12,349 bases of DNA, taken from positions 1 to 12,349 of the forward strand of contig JAPXLT010000129.1 of NCBI GenBank assembly GCA_033809415.1, written 5' to 3'. Made by a program: the position numbers and the translations under genes. Within the stretch, counting starts at the first letter, position 1. Each line of letters opens with the position of its first letter. This document shows positions 1 to 6,507 of the stretch, piece by piece. Origin of the DNA: JAQVUB01 sp033809415. GTDB lineage: Bacteria > Verrucomicrobiota > Lentisphaeria > Oligosphaerales > Oligosphaeraceae. Under the pieces are notes generated by a model that worked only from the letters and a program-made list of their open reading frames with translations, did no database searches and had not been told where the DNA came from.

Positions 1-121
1 GTATGACTTCTTATGATTCTGCTTGAAAAATCGGTTTTGAAGCACTATTTTTTCGCCGTGGTTCAGACAGCCTCCAAGCCCCACCCAACCAGGGGGCGAA
101 CCACCCTTACCGCACGCGCGA
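1..121 (+). repeat. Dispersed repeat module E, left copy
   Basis: This stretch matches the reverse complement of 6301-6428. Shared blocks are TTCTTATGATT near the left end, GCACTAT, CCGTGGTTCAGA, then AGCCCCACCCA and AGGGGGC, then ACCACCCT or CCCACCCT, then a CGCG-rich tail. By eye about three quarters or more of the bases agree. The GCCCC and GGGGC blocks could pair as a hairpin. The element may continue left of the window. No transposase is encoded, so it is a passive dispersed repeat or a MITE-like element. No gene is supported here. Confidence 0.75.
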
Positions 122-140
122 GGCGGCAGGGGGGCAGACG

Positions 141-167
141 TGCTATAAAATGCTATATTATGATATG
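141..167 (+). promoter_or_regulatory. Candidate promoter/operator of the toxin-antitoxin pair
   Basis: TGCTATA occurs at 141-147 and 151-157, and the related TGATATG at 161-167, so three AT-rich heptamers recur every 10 bp just before the toxin start at 179. This is where the promoter of the pair should lie, and same-face repeats of this kind are possible binding sites for the Xre antitoxin. No clear -35 box is visible, so the call is weak. Confidence 0.3.
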
Positions 168-178
168 TCAGGGTTGCG

Positions 179-442
179 ATGTTTACGGTAAAGGAGAAAA
201 GAAGTGTTCAGAAGTCTGTGCTAAAGATGCCTCGTAAAGTGCAGTCACTTTATCGGGCATTGCTGCTTGATCTCGAGGAATCCGGACCACTGCAACCCTC
301 ATGGAGGAACTTTTCAAAACTTGGGGATGGCAAATACCATTGCCATTTGAATTATCACTGGGTGGCCTGTTGGATCTATCAAGATGAAATATTGACTGTG
401 GAGGTGTATTATGTTGGCAGTCGTGAAAAAGCCCCGTATTGA
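179..442 (+). CDS. RelE/HigB-family toxin
   Basis: An 87-residue protein of the RelE/ParE superfamily of type II toxins, which in the RelE/HigB branch cut mRNA on the ribosome. A helical N-terminal half (about residues 8-35) is followed by the sheet core. Its pattern is typical of the family: FSKLGDGKYHCHLNYHW (residues 45-61), the hydrophobic strand VACWIY, and the terminal YVGSREKAPY (78-87), where GSREKAPY matches the usual GsRe.aY ending. The length is normal. The ATG at 179 has AGGG a few bases upstream. The gene overlaps the following antitoxin gene by 32 bases, the toxin-first order usual for higBA-type pairs. The family is clear, but the exact subfamily and target are not. Confidence 0.82.
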   Translation: MFTVKEKRSVQKSVLKMPRKVQSLYRALLLDLEESGPLQPSWRNFSKLGDGKYHCHLNYHWVACWIYQDEILTVEVYYVGSREKAPY

Positions 443-788
443 AATCTCACTTTCCGGCTCGGAGTCTGCAGTTTCGGAGGTATTGGAGTTTCTGCGCAGC
501 CGGTATTCAATTTCAGTGTTCGAGGATGACAGGACTGCTGACGAAGAGACATCGGTCAATGCCTTCGAGACGGATTTCTGGCGGCAAACTACGCCAGGTG
601 CCTTGTTGCGGGGCTATCGCCTCAAGCATGGCTTCACGCAGGAACAACTCGCAAGAAAATCCGGGATTGGGCAAACGGTACTTTCGGCGTATGAAAACGG
701 AAGACGCCCGCTTTCGCAAAGGGCTGCAATCAAAATAGGTGAAGCCCTTGGCGAAAATCCGGAAAAGTTCTTCCGGCATGTCAAGTGA
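411..788 (+). CDS. Xre-family antitoxin with C-terminal helix-turn-helix
   Basis: A 125-residue DNA-binding protein and probable antitoxin of the toxin encoded just upstream. Residues 1-60 are acidic and variable and would be the toxin-neutralising part. Residues 64-120 form a helix-turn-helix of the Cro/C1 (Xre) type: LLRGYRLKHGFTQEQLARKSG, then a recognition helix around IGQTVLSAYENGRRP, then a closing helix with LGENPEKFF. A GGAGG sits seven bases before the ATG at 411, so translation starts inside the toxin reading frame and the two genes are coupled. Proteins of this kind normally repress their own promoter. The 10-bp phased repeats at 141-167 are possible sites. Confidence 0.85.
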   Translation: MLAVVKKPRIEISLSGSESAVSEVLEFLRSRYSISVFEDDRTADEETSVNAFETDFWRQTTPGALLRGYRLKHGFTQEQLARKSGIGQTVLSAYENGRRPLSQRAAIKIGEALGENPEKFFRHVK

Positions 789-801
789 AGAAAAGCGGTT
801 G

Positions 802-850
802 AAATTTTCGTGTTTTTTCGTGTTTTTTCGTTGTTAAAAAATGTTAAAAA
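802..850 (-). repeat. Module A repeat, copy 1 (phased T-tracts)
   Basis: On the + strand this reads AAATTTTCGTG, TTTTTTCGTG, TTTTTTCGTTG, TTAAAAA. The T-tracts (about 802-808, 813-818, 823-828) recur exactly every 10 bp, and two TTAAAAA tracts follow. Phased A/T-tracts are a recognised cause of intrinsic DNA bending. The TTAAAAA end supplies the stop codon (844-846) of the converging VWA gene, and the other end lies 13 bases past the antitoxin stop. Confidence 0.85.
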
Positions 851-1845
851 ATTGGATCGCGGTAGCGGAAAAATGCTGCTGCGGTCAGAAGGAGCAGTGC
901 TGCCACAAGCAATTCTTTGCTTAGTGCGTGGCGTGTCTGCTTTGCGCGAATTATTGTTTGCCTGGAAATCTCCGTCGAGAGCATATGAATAGCATCGAGC
1001 AGCTGCTCCGCATCGGCGGCATGGTAATAGGCTCCGTTCGCCTGCACGGCAATATTCCACAAGGTGTCCTCGTCGAGCTGTTCGCCAACTGCCTCCCAGC
1101 GTTTGCCATGATCGGTATTGACTGCATGGTACCCGCGTTTGCCGCCGATGCCAACGGTGACAATAATGATTTCCTGCGCAGCTGCCTCAGCCGCCGCCGA
1201 TACGGGCGATTCCGGGCTGTGGTCGGCACCGTCGGAGAAGAGGATCATGATCCGTTGATGTCCATCCGTCGGCAATGCCCGGATGCCGCAGCGGATTGCC
1301 GCCCCCATCGCGGTGCCATCGGTGAAATCCTCGCTTTGCAAAGATTCGAGGCGGGTTTTCAGCAGCCGGGTGTCACGCATCAGCGGGCAGATCAGATAAG
1401 GTTGCTGTGCAAAAGCTATCAGGGCGGTGCGGTGCGCAGGATTTTCTTCCAGCAGCCTGCTGATGGTCTCTTTTGCGGTTTGCAGTCGGCTCGGAGGCAG
1501 CCCTTCCGTTGGAAAAATGTCGGGGGTCTCCCGATTTTCCGGCCAGTCCATTGCATCCATGCTGCCGGACATGTCCAAAACCAGAAGCAAATCCGGCGGA
1601 CGCGATTCCTGCTCTTCCAAGGTTCGTATTAGATGCGGACCGGCTGCGGAAAGGATCAATAATTCAACGGCAATCAATACGCACCAGCGCCAGAAATGCA
1701 CTGGATGAAGAAAGCGATTGGAAACATGTCCGCCCAGCACCCGTAATTCAGGCACCGTGAAAGCATGCTTGCGCCGGTGAAGCAATAAAAGCCCCGGCAG
1801 CAAAAGCAGCCATAAGATTTCAGGATGGGTAAAACTAAAACTCAT
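844..1845 (-). CDS. BatA-like von Willebrand factor A membrane protein
   Basis: A 333-residue inner-membrane protein with a VWA domain. Two hydrophobic segments lie at the N terminus (about 9-22 and 52-68) and one near the C terminus (about 308-325). The VWA domain (about 84-295) has a complete metal-ion-dependent adhesion site: DMSGS at 91-95, the threonine of DGT near 178, and FSDG with D205. This is the architecture of the Bat (aerotolerance) VWA proteins that work with MoxR ATPases. The ATG overlaps the stop of the preceding gene as ATGA, so translation is coupled. It is the last gene of a three-gene operon, and its stop codon lies inside a module A repeat. Whether the role is oxygen or stress tolerance or envelope complex assembly cannot be read from sequence. 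Confidence 0.87.
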   Translation of the reverse strand: MSFSFTHPEILWLLLLPGLLLLHRRKHAFTVPELRVLGGHVSNRFLHPVHFWRWCVLIAVELLILSAAGPHLIRTLEEQESRPPDLLLVLDMSGSMDAMDWPENRETPDIFPTEGLPPSRLQTAKETISRLLEENPAHRTALIAFAQQPYLICPLMRDTRLLKTRLESLQSEDFTDGTAMGAAIRCGIRALPTDGHQRIMILFSDGADHSPESPVSAAAEAAAQEIIIVTVGIGGKRGYHAVNTDHGKRWEAVGEQLDEDTLWNIAVQANGAYYHAADAEQLLDAIHMLSTEISRQTIIRAKQTRHALSKELLVAALLLLTAAAFFRYRDPIF

Positions 1846-2618
1846 CGGACAGAAGGAGATGTTTCGTTGTTAAGAATGAGGTGTTGGCGGAGGAGTGCCT
1901 TGCATAAGGCAAAACGTTCGGGTGTTAGCCCTGCTGCAGAAAACTGCATCATCCGGATTTGAGAGGATAGCCAGCAGCGCAACGAAGAGGGCTCTGAAAA
2001 CCGGCGGCAAATATGCCACAACTTTGCGCAACTTGCCGTATTGGCAGGCAATGTATCGAGTTGCCGCAAAGCTCGATTGCGTGGCTGATTCCAGTGCCGG
2101 AAGGCCAGAAGCAGATCAACGAAGATCATTAGAAATGTCACAAAAAGCAAAACGGGTAAAGTTTTGCCGACCGGGGCAGGGGGGGCTGGCGGAATTTCCA
2201 AGCCGCTTAAATCCGGTCTCGGCAGAATTTTCAATTGCAGAGGCAATTGGAACTCGAGCGGGCCGCAGATGACCGGCAAAACCGGGTATTCGCCAAATTG
2301 CACGGCCCAGAAAAGCCTGCGGCTTTGCCAGCGAAATCCCTTCAGGCTGATGCCGGTCAATTGCAATGTTTCCTCCGAGGCTTCTAGCCCGTCGGGAAGG
2401 GGTTCAATGCACAAGAGGTTCTGGTCGGGCTTTCGCCAACAGTAAATCTCGAGAGTGACTTCGCCGGGGTTTCCGATGTACGGGGGCTGCGGCGCACGCA
2501 ATTGGTGCTGCGCGGTGTATTGTGGTGCAAGTGCGACAAGCAAAAACAAAAATGCTGCTGCCGAAAGGCATAAGCAAAAGAAGAGCCAGCGCCTTCTTTG
2601 AACATATTTATTTTTCAT
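1842..2618 (-). CDS. Two-pass membrane protein of the MoxR/DUF58/VWA operon
   Basis: A 258-residue protein I do not recognise from a specific motif. The N terminus is basic (KYVQRRR) and is followed by a membrane segment (about 11-30). A beta-rich, presumably periplasmic region follows (about 40-135), then a proline-rich linker (about 133-150), a second membrane segment (154-173) and a cytoplasmic C-terminal part (174-258). The gene between DUF58 and VWA genes in such operons usually encodes a short BatD/DUF4381-like membrane partner, and the topology fits that role. Assignment is by context. ATGA overlaps on both sides (with DUF58 at 2615-2618 and VWA at 1842-1845) imply a fixed stoichiometry. 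Confidence 0.75.
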   Translation of the reverse strand: MKNKYVQRRRWLFFCLCLSAAAFLFLLVALAPQYTAQHQLRAPQPPYIGNPGEVTLEIYCWRKPDQNLLCIEPLPDGLEASEETLQLTGISLKGFRWQSRRLFWAVQFGEYPVLPVICGPLEFQLPLQLKILPRPDLSGLEIPPAPPAPVGKTLPVLLFVTFLMIFVDLLLAFRHWNQPRNRALRQLDTLPANTASCAKLWHICRRFSEPSSLRCWLSSQIRMMQFSAAGLTPERFALCKALLRQHLILNNETSPSVR

Positions 2619-3484
2619 TTGCTGCGTCCTGCTCTGAAAAACTGAAGAATCTGTGACACCACTGGCTGATCCGTACGCAAAAGCAAGTACTCCGCGCCGG
2701 TTGAAATGATGTCTCGGGCGATGGAGTCTGCATCCATTGCGGAATTTTTTTCCGTTTGCCGCAGCAATCCGTGTTCGCCGCTTTCGGCATCACAGACCTC
2801 GAACCAAACACCGCGGGGCAGGGCATGCCACTGCATATCTACCAGGTGGCAGACAAGTACTTCATGATTCCGGCAGAGGCGGGCCAGCTCTGCTGTGTAA
2901 CCGGTATCATGCAGATCGCTGAGCAGAAAAATCCGGCTGTGCTGGCGGAAGGCATTGTTCAGAGTGCGGAAAAAACCGGCTAAATCCGTACGTTGCCCTG
3001 TCGGTTGAAACTCGTGAAGTTCCGTGAGCAGACGCCGGGTTTGTCGCAGACCGCGTCCAGGTCGCAGGCGCCGTTCGAGGTGATCTGAATAGAAAACCAA
3101 TCCTAAAGGGTCTTGACTGCTGGCGGCACAGGCGGCAAACAAGGCCGCAGTTTCACGTAAGGCGACTAGGGTTGGCTGCTGACTGTACAGGGATGCCGAA
3201 CAATCACAGGCCAGCATCACCGGAATTTCACGGTCCTCCTGAAAACGCTTGCGGTAAATACGCCCGGAGCGCAGGCTGGCAAGCCAGTCAATCCCGGCAG
3301 CATCATCGCCATCCTGATACTCGACTAATTCCGCAAACTCCAAGCCCCGCCCACGAAAACGACTCATGTACAATCCCGAAAGCCCAGAGCCGGCCTCGCG
3401 CTGCATCCGCAAAGACAGCAGACGTACTAGCTCTTCTACTTGACGCGACGACACTGATTCTAAAATTTTCACAGGCTGCTGCAT
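2615..3484 (-). CDS. DUF58 domain protein
   Basis: A 289-residue soluble protein of the DUF58 family, the usual partner of MoxR ATPases. The DUF58 signature is clear: GRGLEFAELVEYQDGDDAAG followed by IDWLASLRSGRIYRKRFQED (about residues 46-84). After it comes a VWA-like fold with DCSAS (94-98), matching the DxSxS metal site, and later FLLSDLHDTG. No membrane segment is present, as in the short DUF58 subgroup. I chose the ATG at 3484. A TTG three codons upstream (3493) is possible, and neither has a clear ribosome site. It is the first gene of the operon and diverges from moxR. Confidence 0.87.
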   Translation of the reverse strand: MQQPVKILESVSSRQVEELVRLLSLRMQREAGSGLSGLYMSRFRGRGLEFAELVEYQDGDDAAGIDWLASLRSGRIYRKRFQEDREIPVMLACDCSASLYSQQPTLVALRETAALFAACAASSQDPLGLVFYSDHLERRLRPGRGLRQTRRLLTELHEFQPTGQRTDLAGFFRTLNNAFRQHSRIFLLSDLHDTGYTAELARLCRNHEVLVCHLVDMQWHALPRGVWFEVCDAESGEHGLLRQTEKNSAMDADSIARDIISTGAEYLLLRTDQPVVSQILQFFRAGRSK

Positions 3485-3621
3485 AATGGACAATACTTTT
3501 ATTTTCAGAAAAGCGATCCAATGAACTGGAAAACTTGTGGTTGAAGTAACATAATATCATTGTTGCAGATCGTCTATAAGAATTTTCGTGCTTTTCGTTG
3601 TTAAAAAATGCTGGAAATACT
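3485..3621. promoter_or_regulatory. Divergent intergenic region between the DUF58 gene and moxR
   Basis: About 137 AT-rich bases separate two outward-reading units and must hold both promoters. TAATAT (3552-3557) and CTATAA (3574-3579) are plausible -10 boxes, but neither has a good -35 box at normal spacing. The moxR side carries a module A copy. Exact promoters cannot be assigned by eye. Confidence 0.35.
3581..3608 (-). repeat. Module A repeat, copy 2 (short)
   Basis: On the + strand this reads AATTTTCGTG, CTTTTCGTTG, TTAAAAAA, with one internal unit fewer than most copies. It ends 13 bases before the chosen moxR start. The GTTGTTAAAAA end also contains an in-frame TTG (3598) that is probably not the true start. 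Confidence 0.8.
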
Positions 3622-4626
3622 ATGTTGACTGAAGATCAGGAAATACTTTCGCGGACTGGATTTTTGCAGGAGATTCGGCGTGAGATGGGGACGGTTCTAG
3701 TTGGTCAGACCGAACTGGTTGATGGTCTGCTGATCGGGCTATTGACCGGCGGGCATATTTTGCTCGAGGGTTTGCCGGGGCTGGCTAAAACGCTGGCGGT
3801 CAAAACGCTGGCCGGAACTCTGGGTGGCAGCTTTTCCCGTGTGCAATTTACCCCGGATGTCCTGCCGACCGATATCACCGGCAGCATGATCTACCGACCG
3901 GATGAGCAAAGTTTTGCCGTGAAAATCGGTCCGGTCTCGGCGAATATTGTGCTGGCGGACGAAATCAACCGTGCTCCTGCCAAGACGCAGAGTGCGCTGC
4001 TCGAGGTCATGCAGGAGCATCAGGTCAGCATTGGCGGACAAACGATTCCCATGCCGCAGCCGTATATGGTCGTTGCAACTCAGAATCCTATCGAGCAGAC
4101 TGGCACCTATCCGTTGCCGGAAGCGCAAAAGGATCGGTTCTTGTTGCGATTGCTGTTGAAATATCCTGATCGTGCGGAAGAAGAGCAGATTATCGAGCGC
4201 ATGGCTCGCAGCAAGCCCACACTCGAAGTGCAGCAAATCGCCAGTCTGGAACAGATTCTGGAAGCCCGCAAAGTTCTCGATCAGGTTTTTCTTGCGCCTG
4301 CTTTGCAGCAATATGTCCTTGATCTGGTCATTGCAACCAGGCCTGGCGAGCAGAAGCAGCTTTCAGGCGAACAGGATTCCCTCGCCTTTCATGCGGCTGA
4401 TGCCATCGAGATTGGCGCATCTCCGCGTGCTGGAATTGCTTTGATTCTGGCCGGCAAAGCAAAAGCTTTACTCTGCGGGCGAAATTATGTAACCCCGGAA
4501 GATATTCAGGCCATCGCACCAGCTGTCCTGGCACACCGCCTCATCCTTAACTTCGAAGCCGAGGCAAAAGGCATCAGTACCAGCCAAGTCGTCCGGAAAC
4601 TACTCGAAGCCGTCAAAGCACCATAG
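3622..4626 (+). CDS. MoxR-family AAA+ ATPase
   Basis: A 334-residue ATPase thought to act as a chaperone or assembly factor with DUF58 and VWA proteins. Visible motifs are Walker A GLPGLAKT (50-57), Walker B IVLADEINRAP (109-119), sensor 1 ATQNP (152-156), the conserved PLPEAQKDRF (164-173) and sensor 2 region GASPRAGIAL. The C-terminal lid with YVTPEDI is typical of the family. Length is normal. The ATG at 3622 has GGAA eight bases upstream; the upstream TTG at 3598 lies in a repeat. Unusually, the gene is transcribed away from its partner operon rather than leading it. Confidence 0.93.
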   Translation: MLTEDQEILSRTGFLQEIRREMGTVLVGQTELVDGLLIGLLTGGHILLEGLPGLAKTLAVKTLAGTLGGSFSRVQFTPDVLPTDITGSMIYRPDEQSFAVKIGPVSANIVLADEINRAPAKTQSALLEVMQEHQVSIGGQTIPMPQPYMVVATQNPIEQTGTYPLPEAQKDRFLLRLLLKYPDRAEEEQIIERMARSKPTLEVQQIASLEQILEARKVLDQVFLAPALQQYVLDLVIATRPGEQKQLSGEQDSLAFHAADAIEIGASPRAGIALILAGKAKALLCGRNYVTPEDIQAIAPAVLAHRLILNFEAEAKGISTSQVVRKLLEAVKAP

Positions 4627-4667
4627 AAAATTTCCGAGTTTTCCGTGCTTTCCGTGGACAAAAAAAT
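4627..4667 (-). repeat. Module A repeat, copy 3 (CCGTG variant)
   Basis: On the + strand this reads AAAATTTCCGAG, TTTTCCGTG, CTTTCCGTGG, ACAAAAAAAT. It is a diverged module A in which CGTG has become CCGTG. It fills nearly the whole gap between the convergent ends of moxR (4626) and the phosphatase gene (4672). No stem-loop terminator is evident. Confidence 0.65.
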
Positions 4668-4671
4668 AAAA

Positions 4672-5244
4672 TTATGGAGCGGATTCGGTGCGGATTTTTT
4701 CGATATTCATTTTTTCGAGATAGGTGCTGATATTCTGGAAGAGGCTGTGGTATCCGAAGCCGCCTTCCTGCATTTCGCGGATGGCATCGGACACAGTCCA
4801 ATTCTGGCAGACGATGCGATATGCTGCAATGACTGCACCGGTGCGGTCGGCGCCATGCCAGCAATGTACCAGAAGCGGTTTTTTGGGGTCACGGCTGCGC
4901 AGTATCCGAAGTGCCGCAATAATATCTTGATCGCTGATGAACCAGGCCGCCATCGGCACACACAGCAGTTCCAGTTGGGTATCGTCGCCAGCCAGCGTGC
5001 GGTCATCGTGATTCGAGCGCAGTGACAAAACTACTCGTATGCCATAGTCATAGAGATTTTTGAAACCTTCACCCGTTGGCTGGCCGGAACGGTACAATCC
5101 TTCATCGACCCGGTGCAGATTCTCGACACCGGCGATCTCGACCGGAACGGCCCAGCGTTTGTCCCGGACCGGCTCATCCGCAACGACTACAAACGCCACC
5201 AGAATCAGCAGCAACGCATATCTTGGGAAAAAATCTCTCCGCAT
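4672..5244 (-). CDS. Exported dual-specificity/tyrosine-type phosphatase
   Basis: A 190-residue cysteine-dependent phosphatase. The active-site loop is HCWHGADRTG, with C128 and R134 giving the CX5R signature. LYRSGQP (50-56) is the usual entry motif of the small Siw14/DSP-like group, and D105 in ISDQD is a candidate general acid. An N-terminal hydrophobic stretch (about 9-22) followed by ADEP looks like a signal peptide or membrane anchor, so the enzyme probably acts in the periplasm or at the membrane. Two AGGAGG boxes precede the ATG (on the minus strand, 5260-5255 and 5253-5248). The first overlaps the stop of trmH, so the gene is probably co-transcribed with it. Substrate unknown. Confidence 0.85.
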   Translation of the reverse strand: MRRDFFPRYALLLILVAFVVVADEPVRDKRWAVPVEIAGVENLHRVDEGLYRSGQPTGEGFKNLYDYGIRVVLSLRSNHDDRTLAGDDTQLELLCVPMAAWFISDQDIIAALRILRSRDPKKPLLVHCWHGADRTGAVIAAYRIVCQNWTVSDAIREMQEGGFGYHSLFQNISTYLEKMNIEKIRTESAP

Positions 5245-5247
5245 AGT

Positions 5248-5260
5248 CCTCCTGCCTCCT
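5248..5260 (-). promoter_or_regulatory. Tandem Shine-Dalgarno sites before the phosphatase gene
   Basis: Read on the minus strand, AGGAGG occurs twice in 13 bases. The distal copy lies 10 bases before the ATG and shares a base with the trmH stop codon. The proximal copy lies only 3 bases away and is probably too close to be used. They fix the start at 5244 and suggest efficient re-initiation after trmH. Confidence 0.7.
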
Positions 5261-6036
5261 TAAAGAATTCCCCTTCGAACTCCTTCGAAGAGGAAGATTG
5301 TAGCGGCCTGTGCGGCATTGAGTGATTCCGCCTGACCTGGCATTGGTATGGTCACCGGCTGACCCAGTTCGGGGCGGCTGATGCCATCGCCCTCATTGCC
5401 AATAACCAGGGCGCTATTCCGCAAGTCAAATTCCGGGGAAAATACACTGCAACCCGCGCCTGGCATACTGCACCAGACCGCGCCACCACCCAAGGCGTGA
5501 AAAGTATCCAGGGCGGCTTCCAGAGAAGCAAAGACCTGAATTTCCAGGGCAAATTGCGCACCCATTCCGGCTCGGATGACTTTTGGTGCAAAGACATCCG
5601 CGCTGCCGGCAGTCAGCCAGACCGAATCCAGCCCGACTGCCCAGGCCGTACGCAGGATCGTGCCGGCGTTGCCCGGCTCGCGAATCTGATCAAGCAACAG
5701 GCAGAACGGGCGCGGAAGAGCGGCCTCGACCTGCTCGGGCCGTCTCAGCAGGCAAAGTATGCCCTGGGGATGCTCGGTGACTGCCAGCTGCGCAAATTCG
5801 CTGCTGCTGACTTCCTCGGCATCGAGACCTTGCGCCGACAATGCCGCAGAAAACTCCGAAAAAGCCGCATTTTCCCGGAATGACGCTTCGTATAAGACCA
5901 CCTCGATCCAGCCAGGCCGCCGCCGAATGGCCTCGAGGCAGCAGCGAACCCCCTCCGCTAGAAAATACGGCGATTTCTTCCGCCCATGACGCCCGGAAAG
6001 CCGCTCAATCTCTTTTTTTTGTCTGCTGCTCAGCAT
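5260..6036 (-). CDS. TrmH/SpoU-family RNA 2'-O-methyltransferase
   Basis: A 258-residue SAM-dependent methyltransferase of the knotted SPOUT class, acting on rRNA or tRNA ribose. The N-terminal substrate-binding domain (about 20-100) has YFLAEGVRCCLEAI. The three SpoU motifs are clear: LDQIREPGNAGTILRTA (115-131), VIGNEGDGIS (211-220) and IPMPGQAESLNAAQAATIFL (230-249). The ATG at 6036 gives MLSSRQKKEIERLSGRHGRK, a normal family start. An upstream ATG at 6072 in the same frame starts at the edge of a module A repeat and is less likely. The target nucleotide cannot be told; RlmB-like or TsnR-like are both possible. It leads the pair with the phosphatase gene (15-base gap). Confidence 0.9.
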   Translation of the reverse strand: MLSSRQKKEIERLSGRHGRKKSPYFLAEGVRCCLEAIRRRPGWIEVVLYEASFRENAAFSEFSAALSAQGLDAEEVSSSEFAQLAVTEHPQGILCLLRRPEQVEAALPRPFCLLLDQIREPGNAGTILRTAWAVGLDSVWLTAGSADVFAPKVIRAGMGAQFALEIQVFASLEAALDTFHALGGGAVWCSMPGAGCSVFSPEFDLRNSALVIGNEGDGISRPELGQPVTIPMPGQAESLNAAQAATIFLFEGVRRGIL

Positions 6037-6071
6037 TATGGATACGAGAGGAAGATGGCGTCTAAAACCCA

Positions 6072-6111
6072 TTTTTTAACCACGAAAAGCACGAAAAGAC
6101 ACGAAAATTTT
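6072..6111 (+). repeat. Module A repeat, copy 4
   Basis: This reads TTTTTTAACCACGAAAAG, CACGAAAAGA, CACGAAAATTTT. The TTAA end faces the trmH 5' end, 36 bases before the preferred ATG and touching the alternative ATG at 6072. The other end runs straight into module B. Confidence 0.85.
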
Positions 6112-6150
6112 ATATAGGGTTGTTGCTTTGGCGGATGGGACTGCATGCGG
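6111..6150 (+). repeat. Module B repeat, copy 1
   Basis: TATAGGGTTGTTGCTTTG, then GCGGATGGGACTGCATGCG, matching 11861-11900 on the same strand and the reverse complements of 9652-9729 and 12119-12190. It is joined directly to module A, as at 9730 and 11861. Confidence 0.8.
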
Positions 6151-6232
6151 TTTAAAAAGTAGCGCAACCGTCCCGGTTGTGAAGGTGCCTTTAGTCTTTT
6201 CCTGCTGAATAACAGGGGGTGCGGGGTGCAAG
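6146..6232 (-). repeat. Module C repeat, copy 1, with 6-3-6 hairpin
   Basis: The reverse complement matches 7511-7604 very closely: CACCCCG, ATTCAGCAGGAAAAGACT, AAGG, CAACCGGGACGGTTGCGC, ACTTTTTAAACCGCA. At 6165-6179 CAACCG and CGGTTG pair around a 3-base loop. No gene is encoded. Confidence 0.85.
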
Positions 6233-6244
6233 GGGGCGTTTCCT

Positions 6245-6298
6245 GTCCGACCCGTCCGACCCGTCCGACCCGTCCGACCCGTCCGACCTGTCCGACGG
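6245..6298 (+). repeat. 9-bp tandem repeat (GTCCGACCC, six units)
   Basis: Units start at 6245, 6254, 6263, 6272, 6281 and 6290. The first four are exact, the fifth ends CCT and the sixth CGG. Between modules C and E. A likely variable-number locus. Its reverse strand reads as GRVGRVGR repeats in one frame, but this is low-complexity sequence and not a gene. Confidence 0.95.
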
Positions 6299-6300
6299 CT

Positions 6301-6428
6301 GTCGCGCGCGCGTACTTTATCGAGGGTGGGTTGCCCCCTAGGTGGGTGGGGCTAGATGATTTCTGAACCACGGAGAAAACATAGTGCCGGAAAAACGGAA
6401 TTTCAAGAAAAATCATAAGAAATCATAC
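6301..6428 (-). repeat. Dispersed repeat module E, right copy
   Basis: The reverse complement aligns with 1-121, from GTATGATTTCTTATGATT through GCACTATG and CCGTGGTTCAGA to AGCCCCACCCA, AGGGGGC and a CGCGCGCG tail. The two copies face each other and bracket the toxin-antitoxin, VWA, moxR and trmH genes. The segment 6429-6500 after it holds nothing I recognise. Confidence 0.75.
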
Positions 6429-6507
6429 AGAAGCATAGAAAATGTGACTTGAAACATGGAAAAACCCCAGGAAGTCATAACAATTCCTAATCCTGAAAAT
6501 CGCTGCC

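Noticed and set aside
13..237. 74-codon open frame on the + strand
   Set aside because: It covers module E and its left half mirrors the inverted copy at 6301-6428. It has no family resemblance, no ribosome site, and overlaps the toxin start.
928..1632. 234-codon open frame on the + strand opposite the VWA gene
   Set aside because: The minus strand encodes a complete VWA protein with all metal-site residues, and the + frame shows no motif.
3598..3621. TTG start for moxR adding eight codons
   Set aside because: The TTG is part of the repeated CGTTGTTAAAAA end of module A, which also occurs away from gene starts. The ATG at 3622 gives the usual family start.
3739..4311. 190-codon minus-strand frame inside moxR
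   Set aside because: It is antisense to the Walker A, Walker B and sensor motifs of moxR, with no protein features of its own.
6224..6300. Coding sequence from the Gly-Arg-Val repeat frame on the minus strand
   Set aside because: The repeats come from the 9-bp DNA tandem. The rest of the frame runs through modules A to C with no protein features.
1..6428. Composite transposon bounded by module E
   Set aside because: No transposase, no insertion sequence gene and no target duplication can be seen, and the copies are well diverged.
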